This document shows, piece by piece, positions 33,232 to 42,357 of a DNA stretch of 64,000 bases (its first letter is position 1; each line of letters opens with the position of its first letter). This DNA is from Chryseobacterium indicum (GTDB lineage Bacteria; Bacteroidota; Bacteroidia; Flavobacteriales; Weeksellaceae), in NCBI RefSeq assembly GCF_021504595.1, contig NZ_JACSGT010000001.1, positions 62,001-126,000 on the forward strand. Reading direction: 5' to 3'. The notes under the pieces are model-generated. The model was not told the DNA's origin, did no database searches, and worked only from the letters and a program-made list of their open reading frames with translations. Both the position numbers and the translations under genes were made by a program.

Positions 33232-35436
33232 ATGAAAACTAGAACCTTTATCGTCTCGTGCGTTTTGATTGCGGCACAGGTTTTTGGTCAGCAGAACTAC
33301 TGGTCGAAACTACAAGAAACAAAAATAGAACGGGAAAATCTGAACCCGAGATGGACGACTCCCAATAATTTTTCTCTATATCAAGTTGATCTGGGAAAAA
33401 TTAAATCCGATCTTAAAAAAGCACCCCAGCGTTTTTCGGGAGATGAAAGCCTTATGATTAAATTTCCGGATTCTGACGGAAAAATAAGAGATTACATTGT
33501 TCAGGAAGCTTTTGTAATGGAGCCGGAACTACAGGCGAAATTCCCTGAAATACGTTCTTACACAGGCTGGCAAAAAGAGCATCCCGAAAATACAATCCGT
33601 TTCAGTGTTACCCCCTCTACAGGAATCAGTGTGATGTATTTTGATAACTGGGAAATCAGTTATCTCGACAGTTACACAAAAGACAATTCTGCATTTATTT
33701 TATACAAGAGAAAAGATCTTCCGAAAAACGACCGGCTTTTTGAATGTCATGTCGAAAACGAACTGGATAACTTAAAAAACAACGGAACAGCCAATAAAGC
33801 TCCTCTGGTTTCGGACGGACAGTTCAGAAAATACAGACTCGCTCTCTCTGCGACAGGGGAATATACCACGTTTCATGGCGGAACAGTTGCTCTGGCAATG
33901 GCAGCAATGGCAACAACAATGACCAGAGTAAACGGAATTTATGAAAAAACGATCTCTACAACCATGATGATGATCGCGAACAATAATCTGTTGATTTATA
34001 CCAATGCGACAACAGATCCTTTTACTAATGGAAACCCAAGCAGTATGATAAACGAAAACCAGACCAATACAACAGCGGTCATCGGAACTGCGAACTACGA
34101 TATTGGTCATGTTTTCGGAACAAACAGTGGCGGTTTGGCAGGATTGGGAGTGGTATGTGTTTCAGGCAGTAAAGCAAGAGGCGTTACAGGTTCCGGAGCT
34201 CCGATTGGAGATCCTTTCGATATCGATTATGTTGCGCACGAAATGGGGCATCAGTTTGGAGCAAACCACACATTCAGAGCGGCAACTTCTTCATGCGCCG
34301 GTAACTTCAATAATGCGACAGCTTTCGAACCGGGAAGCGGATCTACGATTATGGCTTATGCAGGGATCTGCGGAGCAACCAATAATGTTCAGAATAACAG
34401 TGATGCTTACTTTCATGCGGCAAGCGTTTTGGAAATGTACGCTGTTTTGCAGAGAGCTTCAGACTGCGCCGTAAAAAATTCTAATAGCAACGGAGTTCCT
34501 ACCGCAGATGCCGGAGCAGATTATACCATTCCGCAGGGAACTGCTTTTGTCTTAACGGGAACAGGAACAGATCCGGATGGAGATCCTTTAACCTACCTTT
34601 GGGAACAGTATGACAATACAAGCAATACGCAGCCTCCGGTTTCCACAGGAACAGCCGGACCGGTCTATCGTTCTTTAACTCCTACTGTTTCTCCGTCAAG
34701 ATATTTTCCTGTGCTGAGTTCGGTTGTAGCGAATAATCTTATCCCGAAATGGGAAGTTACTCCAGGTGTTGCAAGAACTCTTAATTTTTCTCTTTTGGTA
34801 AACGATAATAAAGCAACAGGAAATCAGGCAGCAAGAGATGTTATGGTAGTTACCGTAACGAATGACGGACCGTTTAAAGTAACTTCTCAGGCTACGACAG
34901 GAATAAATTATAATGGAAATACTTCCGTTCCCGTAACATGGAATGTAGCAGGAACAAGTACAGGAGCAATTAGTACACAGAACGTATCTATTTTACTTTC
35001 TAAAGATGGTGGTTTAACATTCCCGACTGTTTTGGCAGCAAGTGTTCCGAATAATGGTTCCGCTAATGTTACGATGCCAAATGAAAATGTTTCGTCTGCG
35101 AGAATTATGGTAAAAGCGGTGGGAAATATTTATTATGCACTCAATACATCAAGTTTCTCTATTACTCAGACTGTTCTTACAACGGCTGAAACTAACGTGA
35201 GAAACTTCTCGATTTATCCGAATCCTTCACATGATGTTGTCAATATCAGACTTAAAAATTCATCTCAGAAAGCAGATTATACGCTTTACGATGCTTCAGG
35301 CAGATTAATTAAAGGCGGAAATTTCCAGGGTGAAACTCAGGTAAAAGTTAATGATCTGATGAACGGAAATTATGTGATCTCTCTGGTTTTTGAAAATGGG
35401 GAGAAAATAACAGAAAAATTAATCATTAAAAAATAA
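33232..35436 (+). CDS. Secreted zinc metalloprotease (reprolysin-like, M12B) with T9SS sorting tail
   Basis: A 734-residue protein with a signal peptide (MKTRTFIVSCVLIAAQVFGQ), a propeptide-like region to about 190, and a metzincin catalytic domain. HEMGHQFGANH gives zinc ligands H336, H340 and H346 and general base E337, and STIMAYAG supplies the Met-turn. A PKD/Ig-like region (about 425-650) follows. From residue 658 comes a T9SS type A sorting domain (FSIYPNPSHDVVNI), ending KLIIKK. It should be exported through the type IX system and act outside the cell on proteins. Two small genes precede it, and a terminator follows. Confidence 0.92.
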   Translation: MKTRTFIVSCVLIAAQVFGQQNYWSKLQETKIERENLNPRWTTPNNFSLYQVDLGKIKSDLKKAPQRFSGDESLMIKFPDSDGKIRDYIVQEAFVMEPELQAKFPEIRSYTGWQKEHPENTIRFSVTPSTGISVMYFDNWEISYLDSYTKDNSAFILYKRKDLPKNDRLFECHVENELDNLKNNGTANKAPLVSDGQFRKYRLALSATGEYTTFHGGTVALAMAAMATTMTRVNGIYEKTISTTMMMIANNNLLIYTNATTDPFTNGNPSSMINENQTNTTAVIGTANYDIGHVFGTNSGGLAGLGVVCVSGSKARGVTGSGAPIGDPFDIDYVAHEMGHQFGANHTFRAATSSCAGNFNNATAFEPGSGSTIMAYAGICGATNNVQNNSDAYFHAASVLEMYAVLQRASDCAVKNSNSNGVPTADAGADYTIPQGTAFVLTGTGTDPDGDPLTYLWEQYDNTSNTQPPVSTGTAGPVYRSLTPTVSPSRYFPVLSSVVANNLIPKWEVTPGVARTLNFSLLVNDNKATGNQAARDVMVVTVTNDGPFKVTSQATTGINYNGNTSVPVTWNVAGTSTGAISTQNVSILLSKDGGLTFPTVLAASVPNNGSANVTMPNENVSSARIMVKAVGNIYYALNTSSFSITQTVLTTAETNVRNFSIYPNPSHDVVNIRLKNSSQKADYTLYDASGRLIKGGNFQGETQVKVNDLMNGNYVISLVFENGEKITEKLIIKK

Positions 35437-35457
35437 ATTACTGATTCATAAAAACAG

Positions 35458-35487
35458 AAAAGCAACCACTATTCGGTTGCTTTTTTT
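35458..35487. terminator. Bidirectional terminator between metalloprotease and MscS genes
   Basis: A 10-bp perfect stem (AAAAGCAACC at 35458-35467 with GGTTGCTTTT at 35475-35484) has a 7-base loop and A/T tracts on both sides. Confidence 0.85.
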
Positions 35488-35489
35488 AT

Positions 35490-36371
35490 TTAGTCCTGAT
35501 TTTCGTTGATTAAATGATCTCCATTCGTAATACTGATACTTGTAGGAGTAACAAGCTGAATTCCGTCCTCATCAAGACGCTGTTTGATCTTTAAATAAGC
35601 TTCGCTCTTGAGCTGAACCATATTCGCGCCCACCTTCATCCAGAATTTAGCCTGAATATTGAAAACACCCTGTTTCAGATCTGTAAAAATAACTTCTGCA
35701 GTATCCAGTTTATCTACATTTTCGAGATTTTTAATAATGTCGAGCATTCCTTTCTGTGCTTTTGAAATATCTTCATCGGCAGGAATTTCGAAATTTAAAA
35801 TAATTCTTCGCTGAGGTGATGCGGTTATGTTGTAAAACGGAGCATTAAAAACCACCTGATTCGGGATGTAAGCTTTTTTCCCGTCGTCAGTTATAATTTT
35901 CGTTGTTAAAAAACCAATTTCCTGTACGGTTCCGGAGTGGGTTCCTATCGTAATATAATCTCCTACTTTAAAGGCCTTATCTATTCCGATCAGCATTCCT
36001 GAAAATATACTGGACACCAGATCTTTTAATGCAACCCCTGCAATAACCCCTGCAACTCCTAAACTTCCGATGAATTTCCAGAGAAAACCGCTGAAACCCA
36101 TAATTTCCAGTGCAATGAAAGTTCCCATTACCATAATCAGGAATCTGAATACGCTGATTAACGTGACCAGTGAACTTTCTTTTTTGCTTTTCGGAAAAAA
36201 TTTGTGGAAAAGTTTTACGGCGCCCTGACTGAGATATTTACTGGTGAATAAAAAGAAGGAAAATACCAGAATTCCCACAATAAGTTTTGGGGTAAGTTCT
36301 GCAAATTTCAGATACCAGTTCTGTATTACATTATAAACAACATCGATATAGCCTAGACCACTTTTCTCCAT
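35490..36371 (-). CDS. MscS-family mechanosensitive ion channel
   Basis: A 293-residue protein with three membrane segments (about 25-50, 65-90 and 100-120). The pore helix and gate region read GSLGVAGVIAGVALKDLVSS, with the Gly/Ala packing of MscS TM3. The beta domain follows (FKVGDYITIGTHSGTVQEIG, then YIPNQVVFNAPFYN). It would open under membrane tension to release solutes after osmotic downshock. It is the size of E. coli MscS, without extra N-terminal domains. It is divergent from the peroxiredoxin gene and shares a 99-base control region with it. Confidence 0.92.
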   Translation of the reverse strand: MEKSGLGYIDVVYNVIQNWYLKFAELTPKLIVGILVFSFFLFTSKYLSQGAVKLFHKFFPKSKKESSLVTLISVFRFLIMVMGTFIALEIMGFSGFLWKFIGSLGVAGVIAGVALKDLVSSIFSGMLIGIDKAFKVGDYITIGTHSGTVQEIGFLTTKIITDDGKKAYIPNQVVFNAPFYNITASPQRRIILNFEIPADEDISKAQKGMLDIIKNLENVDKLDTAEVIFTDLKQGVFNIQAKFWMKVGANMVQLKSEAYLKIKQRLDEDGIQLVTPTSISITNGDHLINENQD

Positions 36372-36417
36372 GAATAAAAAAAATTTTAGTTAAAGATATA
36401 ATTTTTAAACAAAAATT

Positions 36418-36447
36418 TTGCCAGTTCCAAAAACTCTACTAAATTTG
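36418..36447 (+). promoter_or_regulatory. Consensus promoter of the peroxiredoxin gene
   Basis: TTG (36418-36420), 19 bases, TAAATTTG (36440-36447). It has the same spacing and box as the sucC promoter. Confidence 0.8.
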
Positions 36448-36470
36448 TAGACTAATAAGAACAAAATATT

Positions 36471-37106
36471 ATGTCAATTAAACTAGGAGATACCGCACCC
36501 GATTTTCAGGCAGAAACCTCAGCCGGAGATATTAATTTCTATCAGTATTTAGGAGATTCCTGGGGAATTCTGTTTTCGCATCCCGCAGATTATACTCCGG
36601 TTTGTACTACAGAACTTGGGTATACTTCGAAATTGAAGGAGGAATTTGATAAGCGCGGAACCAAAGTAATTGCGCTGAGTGTGGATGGAGTAGAAGATCA
36701 TCAGAACTGGATTAAGGATATTAATGAAACCCAGAATACGGAAGTACAGTTCCCGATTATTGCAGACAAAGACAGAAAAATTTCAGAATTGTACGATTTT
36801 ATTCATCCCAATGCTTCTGCAACAGCAACCGTTCGTTCTTTATTAATTATCGATCCGGAAAAGAAAGTAAGGCTTATTATTACTTATCCTGCTTCTACCG
36901 GAAGAAATTTCAATGAAATTTTGAGAGTTCTGGATTCTCTTCAGCTGGTAGATTCCCATAAAATAGCAACTCCTGTTAACTGGAAAGACGGGGATGACGT
37001 TATTGTTCCGCCTGCGATTTCTACGGAAGATGCCAGAAAGATTTTTCCGAAAGGGGTGAAAGAGATAAAACCTTATTTAAGATATACACCACAACCGAAT
37101 ACATGA
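36471..37106 (+). CDS. 1-Cys peroxiredoxin (Prx6-like)
   Basis: A 211-residue peroxiredoxin. The peroxidatic cysteine is C45 within SHPADYTPVCTTELG and is the only cysteine in the chain, so it is a true 1-Cys enzyme. The C-terminal dimerisation part (PVNWKDGDDVIVPP) places it in the Prx6 group rather than AhpC. It reduces hydrogen peroxide and organic peroxides in the cytosol, with regeneration by an external thiol. It has its own consensus promoter and a strong terminator, so it is monocistronic. Confidence 0.94.
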   Translation: MSIKLGDTAPDFQAETSAGDINFYQYLGDSWGILFSHPADYTPVCTTELGYTSKLKEEFDKRGTKVIALSVDGVEDHQNWIKDINETQNTEVQFPIIADKDRKISELYDFIHPNASATATVRSLLIIDPEKKVRLIITYPASTGRNFNEILRVLDSLQLVDSHKIATPVNWKDGDDVIVPPAISTEDARKIFPKGVKEIKPYLRYTPQPNT

Positions 37107-37145
37107 TTTATTTGATTTTTTATAGTTTAGTTTTAATTTGTACGA

Positions 37146-37174
37146 AAATCGCCTCGAAAAACTCGAGGCGATTT
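37146..37174. terminator. Terminator after the peroxiredoxin gene
   Basis: A perfect 12-bp stem (37146-37157 with 37163-37174) with loop AAAAC and the core TCGCCTCGA/TCGAGGCGA. It ends with TTT only, so termination rests on the strong stem. It also serves the convergent side. Confidence 0.7.
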
Positions 37175-37218
37175 CAATTGTAGTGTATATGTGAATGTGA
37201 AGTGATTGGATCGTAATC

Positions 37219-37809
37219 TTACTTTACATCATTTGCGATTTGTTTTGCTTTAGATGTAGGAAGGTAGATGCTGAAACCTAGATTGAAAGTAAGGTTTGAA
37301 TTTAAACCTTCACTGCCAAATCCTGCTCTTCCTCTGTATTTTACTAAACCTTCAAGACCGATATTTGGGGTAATGAAGTAAGAATAACCAGGACCTACTC
37401 CGAAATCGAAACCTGTAGTAGAATCTGCATTTTCAACAGATCTTCCTCCAATTCCTGCGTTACCTTCTAAGAACCAACGTCCGTGGTTTAGTAAGTTATC
37501 CACTCCTTTTTCTCCCGGAGAAAGATAATAACGTCCTAAAGCACCAACTCCGTACGTAAATTCTGTAGGAGAACCATTAGTTACTTTGTTGAATCCTAAA
37601 TCTACATAACCTCCGACAGCAACGTTGTCTTCAATAAAGTATGCTCCTTTAGGCTGAATAGCAATATTATAACCACCACCGGTGTTTAAACCGAAATTAC
37701 TTGATATTAAACTACTACCCACTAACCAGTTTCCCTTCTGGATCTGTGCATTCATTGTTGCAGCCAAACCCGTTACTGCCATTATTCCTGTAAAAATTAG
37801 CTTTTTCAT
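37219..37809 (-). CDS. Outer-membrane beta-barrel protein (OMP_b-brl-like)
   Basis: A 196-residue protein with a signal peptide (MKKLIFTGIMAVTGLAATMNAQ) and Gly/aromatic-rich beta strands (GNWLVGSSLI, YGVGALGRYYLS, FDFGVGPGYSYFI, FNLGFSIYLP). This suits an eight- to ten-strand barrel. The last strand is followed by a short polar tail. No transport or adhesion role can be assigned. It converges with the peroxiredoxin gene. The upstream 158 bases contain no clear consensus promoter. Confidence 0.75.
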   Translation of the reverse strand: MKKLIFTGIMAVTGLAATMNAQIQKGNWLVGSSLISSNFGLNTGGGYNIAIQPKGAYFIEDNVAVGGYVDLGFNKVTNGSPTEFTYGVGALGRYYLSPGEKGVDNLLNHGRWFLEGNAGIGGRSVENADSTTGFDFGVGPGYSYFITPNIGLEGLVKYRGRAGFGSEGLNSNLTFNLGFSIYLPTSKAKQIANDVK

Positions 37810-37967
37810 AATTTATTATTTTAATATTTTAATGTTGTATCATTTGTGATTTCAGAAAATCAATAAATGTGCCATTCTACTCAATACGTAGTGAAATCAT
37901 TATCATATTAATCAATGGTATGGTCTTATTAAATGCCGATCATCAGGAGTTTTTATCCTAATAAAAT

Positions 37968-38483
37968 TTACAATAAAAGCAGAATAATTGAAACTACAAG
38001 TCCTGCCGCCGTGAAAACCATTCCTCTTTTGAATGCTTTGCTTTTAGGATTGAACATCCAGAAACTCGAAATCACAAAAAAGAACAGGGAAATTCCGAAG
38101 AAAGTATTTAGCGGAGAAAGAGTGTCTTTAGATTGCGATTTGTGAAGTTTTGTCATTTTATCCAGTACAAATGGCAGCTCCTTTTTAGTGTACTTTGCCT
38201 GTCCGGTTGCGGAATTGTAAGTTCCCTGTTTGAAGGTAAGAACAGTACCTTCTGTTTTTTCAACCTCAAGACCTTTAATTCTTAATTCTTTTCCCAGTGC
38301 TTTTTCATCAAGATTTTTTTCTACGACTTTATCGTACTTTTTTTCTTTTTTCAGAAAATCGGTGTCCCTGTAAATTAATAAAACACCACTTACTGCGTAA
38401 ACAGCCATTATTCCGGCAAGGAAATAGCCCAGATAACGGTGCGTGATTCTCATAAAACTTCTTGTGTCTTTAATCTTATCCAT
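37968..38483 (-). CDS. PepSY-associated membrane protein
   Basis: A 171-residue protein. The opening FMRITHRYLGYFLAGIMAVYAVSG and LLIYRDTDF is the PepSY-associated TM signature. A periplasmic stretch of about 85 residues and two further membrane segments near the C-terminus follow. Such proteins often sit beside TonB-dependent siderophore receptors, as here, where the receptor gene is 89 bases upstream on the same strand. They are thought to assist iron release or reduction at the inner membrane. It is short compared with full PepSY_TM reductases. Confidence 0.8.
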   Translation of the reverse strand: MDKIKDTRSFMRITHRYLGYFLAGIMAVYAVSGVLLIYRDTDFLKKEKKYDKVVEKNLDEKALGKELRIKGLEVEKTEGTVLTFKQGTYNSATGQAKYTKKELPFVLDKMTKLHKSQSKDTLSPLNTFFGISLFFFVISSFWMFNPKSKAFKRGMVFTAAGLVVSIILLLL

Positions 38484-38572
38484 ATATATTGTTTTTGTTT
38501 TTTAAATCTCAAAAGTGGAAACTGCAAAATTGCAATTCCCACTTTAAATGAAGAAATTATTGTGATTATTTT

Positions 38573-40861
38573 TTACAGCTTATACGTTAATGTAACATAA
38601 TAGTTTCTCGGCGTAATCGGGTTCACGGAATAATTTTCGTGAACGGTGTAATTTTCTACATCAAACAGGTTTCCGACTTTCCCCTGAATCGAGAATTTCT
38701 TCCAGTCGTAGCCAACTGATAGAGAAACTGTTGTGTAATCTTTTAATTCGAAAATTCTGCTTACCCCGTTTCTCTGCTGCAAACTGTTGGCTCCTGTTTT
38801 GGTATCGTTCCATCCGGCAAGTCTGTCTCCGATGTAGTATACTCCGGCTCCCACTTTCAAGCCGGGAACCAATTTTGTGAATTTATAAAATACCGAAGCA
38901 TTCGCAGTAGTTGCAGGAGTTCTTACCAGTCTTTGGTTTTCTACATATCCGAAAGCTTCAGGTGTATCCAGATACACAGAATTGTTATAAGAGAAACCTC
39001 CGATAATGGATAAATTTTCTGTTGGATTTCCTGTAATATCAAGCTCAACTCCGCGGCTTCTCATTTTTCCTGCAAAATCTTTGGTAAGTCCTGCCGGATC
39101 TACAGGATTTCCTTTATCGTCTAATGCATTCTGATAATAATTTCTGTACAGAATCTGGTAAACCGTTAGATTAACTGCCAAAGCATTGTTCCAGAAATTC
39201 TTTTTCGCACCCACTTCGTACTGATCGATGTTGGTTGGTGTTAAAGCTTCTCCGTCTCTTAATCTTCCCACATTGGCAACAAAAGAGTTTGTATAGGTTG
39301 CAAATGCTGAAAAATTATCATTTGGCATATAAACAAAACCTAATTTCGGAGATATTGCCTGATCGGATGACGAAGAATTATTAACCAGCGATTTTCCTGT
39401 GGTAGAATTCAGATTCACTAAACCGCTTGTAACCGTTTTAAATTTTGTGTTGATCGTTGGCATATTTTCAATATAAGACCAACGCAATCCTGCAATAACT
39501 TTAAATTCTTTGGTTAAACTGATGAAATCCTGAGCATACACTCCGATTCTTCTCGTATTAATTCTGTTTTTCTCTAATCTTTCAGCAGCAGGAGCACTTC
39601 CGTTTGCCCAGGAATCAGGATTGTCCAGATAAAGAATACCATTGCTGTTTCCGTTGGTTCCATACAGATAGCTGTTTCCGTAAGCAAGTCTGTTGGTTGG
39701 ATTATAGTAAGTGTACGCATCTGCAACTCCATAATCTGCATCTGCCCCGAATAAAACTTTATGGTTTATTTTTCCTGTATTGAATTCACCATTTAAATTC
39801 ACCTGTGCCGAAGTATAATTCTGTTCGTTATACGTTCTGTTCAAAGGTCTTTTCCAGAAAAGCTTGTCGGTTGATTTTTCGTATCCCCACTGAACTCTTT
39901 CCGTAGAAAAATAATCTTTCGTATAATTCTGGTAAGAAGCCGTAGCGTTTAAAGACCATCTTTCATTAAACTGATGATTGAAGGTAACATTTGTTGAAAC
40001 CTGCTCTACATTCTGATATTGCCAGTCAGCTCCTAAAAAAGCATTTCTCGGAAGAAGATTATTCATCTGGTAAGTATATCCGTCACGCTGCGTGATAGAT
40101 CCGATTCCGAAATCCGGAGTAAAATCATTTTTAAGATAATCTGCCTCAACGATGATCTGTGATCTGTCGCTTAAATTAAATAAAAACGAAGGATTGAAAT
40201 AATACTTTTCAGACTGCACCACATCTCTGAAACTTTCTGCATATTCATACGCTCCGTTCACACGGAAAGCAATATTTTTTGAAAGAGGACCGTAAAGATC
40301 TACTGTCGGTTTATAAGAATTCCAGCTTCCCGCATTCATCCCCACGCTTCCGCCAAAGTTGAATTTAGGCTTTTTAGTAATCATATTAATAACACCACCT
40401 GCAGCCGTATTTCCATACAGCATTGCATTCGCACCTTTAAGAACTTCCACTCTTTCCAGTCCGCTAACTTCCGGGAAAACGCCGCTGTTAACTCGGGAAC
40501 CGTTCTTGAAAATATTATCATTTCCCAGAATGAAACCACGTCCTCCGAAACTGTCCTGAGAATTTCCTCTGGAAGAAGTTACATAAATTCCGTTCACATT
40601 TTGCAGAACATCGCTCAGTTGTTTTGCCTGCTGCTGCTCAATAATTTCGTGAGTAACAATCGCAATCGGCTGAGGTGTTTCCATCATCGTAAGATTAGAC
40701 TTGGTAGATAATGGTCTTGCCTTGTTGGGATTTCCGGTTTTATGAAGATTCACATCTTCAATGGTCTGAATTTTTAGAGTATCAGCTTCTACATATTTCA
40801 TCTGCGCGTCCAAAGAAAGTGCTGCGAATAATAATCCTATTGTGGCTAGCTGCTTTTTCAT
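38573..40861 (-). CDS. TonB-dependent siderophore receptor
   Basis: A 762-residue outer-membrane receptor with a signal peptide, a plug domain (about 55-165, including METPQPIAIVTHEIIEQQQ and LKGANAMLYGNTAAGGVINM) and a 22-strand barrel that ends NYYVTLTYKL. The plug sequence matches the FhuA/FpvA-type siderophore receptor class. It takes up a ferric siderophore using TonB energy. It has no N-terminal carboxypeptidase-like domain. A minus-strand -7 box TACATTTG at 40900-40907 lies upstream. Iron regulation is expected for the family but no convincing Fur site was seen. PepSY follows. Confidence 0.93.
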   Translation of the reverse strand: MKKQLATIGLLFAALSLDAQMKYVEADTLKIQTIEDVNLHKTGNPNKARPLSTKSNLTMMETPQPIAIVTHEIIEQQQAKQLSDVLQNVNGIYVTSSRGNSQDSFGGRGFILGNDNIFKNGSRVNSGVFPEVSGLERVEVLKGANAMLYGNTAAGGVINMITKKPKFNFGGSVGMNAGSWNSYKPTVDLYGPLSKNIAFRVNGAYEYAESFRDVVQSEKYYFNPSFLFNLSDRSQIIVEADYLKNDFTPDFGIGSITQRDGYTYQMNNLLPRNAFLGADWQYQNVEQVSTNVTFNHQFNERWSLNATASYQNYTKDYFSTERVQWGYEKSTDKLFWKRPLNRTYNEQNYTSAQVNLNGEFNTGKINHKVLFGADADYGVADAYTYYNPTNRLAYGNSYLYGTNGNSNGILYLDNPDSWANGSAPAAERLEKNRINTRRIGVYAQDFISLTKEFKVIAGLRWSYIENMPTINTKFKTVTSGLVNLNSTTGKSLVNNSSSSDQAISPKLGFVYMPNDNFSAFATYTNSFVANVGRLRDGEALTPTNIDQYEVGAKKNFWNNALAVNLTVYQILYRNYYQNALDDKGNPVDPAGLTKDFAGKMRSRGVELDITGNPTENLSIIGGFSYNNSVYLDTPEAFGYVENQRLVRTPATTANASVFYKFTKLVPGLKVGAGVYYIGDRLAGWNDTKTGANSLQQRNGVSRIFELKDYTTVSLSVGYDWKKFSIQGKVGNLFDVENYTVHENYSVNPITPRNYYVTLTYKL

Positions 40862-40899
40862 GATAGTCTATGTTATTTAGAGTGGTTTTAAATAAAGTG

Positions 40900-40907
40900 C
40901 AAATGTA
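40900..40907 (-). promoter_or_regulatory. -7 box (TACATTTG) of the siderophore receptor gene
   Basis: An exact TAnnTTTG match on the minus strand, 38 bases upstream of the start codon. No -33 TTG was found at the expected spacing. Confidence 0.5.
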
Positions 40908-41016
40908 TATTATTATTTAGAATTAATAAAAATTATAAACTGATTTTTGTCATTAATTTTTAATTTAGAATTGGCGTTTTCCCTTATTTTAGTAGGGATG
41001 AGAACTTTAGATTAAA

Positions 41017-41024
41017 TATCTTTG
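41017..41024 (+). promoter_or_regulatory. -7 box (TATCTTTG) of the oxidoreductase gene
   Basis: An exact TAnnTTTG match, 15 bases before the ATG at 41040. The TTG at its end is in frame with the gene but belongs to the promoter, which decides for the ATG as start. Confidence 0.6.
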
Positions 41025-41039
41025 TTAAAAAATAAATCT

Positions 41040-42095
41040 ATGCAGTTAGTAAAAGTTGGACTTTGCGCGTTCGGAATGAGCGGAAAAGTTTTTCATTCCC
41101 CGTTTTTGAAAGAACATCCTGGATTTTTTATTTCCGCAATTGTGGAAAGAAATAAGGAAGAATCTAAAGAAAAATATCCTGAAGCAAAAATTTACCGTTC
41201 CGTAGAAGAAATGCTGGAAAATGCCGATATCGAACTCGTGGTTGTCAATACTCCGGTTCAGACGCATTTTGAGTATGCAAAAAAAGCACTGGAAGCAGGG
41301 AAAAATGTAGTGGTTGAAAAACCTTTTACCGTAAATGTTGCTGAAGCAGAAGAACTGGCAAAACTGGCGGAAGAGAAAAAATTATTTGTAAGCGTTTACC
41401 AAAACAGAAGATTCGACCGCGATTATCTTCAGGTACAGAAAATCATCAACGAAGGAAAACTGGGAAATATCAAAGAGGCGGAAATCCGTTTCGACAGATT
41501 CCGTACCGAACCAAGCGGAAAAGCGCATAAGGAAAATCCTGAAGCTGTAGGTTCCGGTTCTCTGCATGATTTGGGATCGCACTTGGTGGATCAGGCAGTT
41601 CAGTATTTCGGGTTTCCCGAAAAACTCTTTGCCGATGTTTTTTCTATGAAAGGAAAAGAATTTGCCAATGATTATTTTGAAATTATTTTGTGTTATCCGA
41701 ATGATTTAAGAGTAAGGCTGAAATCTTCAGTATTCACCAAAGAAGCGCATTTTGCTTATGTTATTCACGGAGAGAAAGGAAGTTTTTTGCAGGAAAGAAC
41801 CGATCATCAGGAAAATGAACTCGTTGCAGGAGCAATTCCGGAATATGGTGAAGAATGGACAAAACCTTTAACGGAAACCGATGGAATTCTGAATTATCTA
41901 AATGAAAATAAAGAAACCGAAAGAATCCTTACTTCAAGCGAACCCGGAAATTACATGAATTATTATCAGCAGATTTACGAATTTATCGTTTTCGGATACG
42001 CATTGCCTTCACCTGCTGAAGAAATCATCAAAAATATGAAAATCATCGATGCGGCTGTGGAAAGTTCCAGACAGGAGAAAGTGATTTACTTTTAG
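41040..42095 (+). CDS. Gfo/Idh/MocA-family NAD(P)-dependent oxidoreductase
   Basis: A 351-residue protein. The Rossmann domain opens VKVGLCAFGMSGKVFHSPFL. The family motif GKNVVVEKPFTVNVAEAEEL contains the conserved EKP, and GSGSLHDLGSHLVDQ holds the substrate-site histidines. Members oxidise or reduce sugars, inositols and related polyols. The exact substrate is not evident. The ATG at 41040 is preferred to the TTG at 41022. It is a single gene that converges on the ABC-F gene across a large repeat tract. Confidence 0.88.
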   Translation: MQLVKVGLCAFGMSGKVFHSPFLKEHPGFFISAIVERNKEESKEKYPEAKIYRSVEEMLENADIELVVVNTPVQTHFEYAKKALEAGKNVVVEKPFTVNVAEAEELAKLAEEKKLFVSVYQNRRFDRDYLQVQKIINEGKLGNIKEAEIRFDRFRTEPSGKAHKENPEAVGSGSLHDLGSHLVDQAVQYFGFPEKLFADVFSMKGKEFANDYFEIILCYPNDLRVRLKSSVFTKEAHFAYVIHGEKGSFLQERTDHQENELVAGAIPEYGEEWTKPLTETDGILNYLNENKETERILTSSEPGNYMNYYQQIYEFIVFGYALPSPAEEIIKNMKIIDAAVESSRQEKVIYF

Positions 42096-42357
42096 AGTCT
42101 TTAAGGTGAGAGAGTTTTAGAGTCTTAGAGTTTGAGTGTGTGAGAGTCTTAGAGTTTTAGGGTGTGAGTGTGAGAGAGTTTTAGAGTTTGAGGGTTTGGA
42201 AGTTTTATTGCAGTTTAGAGTTATGAATCTTAAAGCAGGATTTTTAGAGTAAGAAAATTTAATATCAATTAAAATATAACACTCCACACTCTAAAACTCT
42301 CACACACTAAGACACTAAAACCCTCACACCCTCAAACTCTCAGACTCTCAAACCCAA
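42096..42357. repeat. Large low-complexity inverted repeat of GAGTTTTAG-type words
   Basis: The left half (about 42096-42200) is almost free of C and is built from GAGTTTTAGAGT, GAGTGTGAGAG and similar words. The right half (about 42278-42354) is almost free of G on the same strand and carries the inverse words (ACTCTAAAACTCTCACACAC). The arms could fold on each other across an AT-rich centre. It fills the space between two convergent genes. Related short tracts are at 17590-17632 and 52959-53029. Confidence 0.75.

Noticed and set aside
40911..40935. Fur box upstream of the siderophore receptor gene
   Set aside because: ATTTAGAATTAATAAAAAT has only weak symmetry and is not distinguishable from the AT-rich background.
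42096..42357. CRISPR-like array in the GAGTTTTAG tract
   Set aside because: The words are imperfect and irregularly spaced, with no unique spacers and no cas genes nearby.
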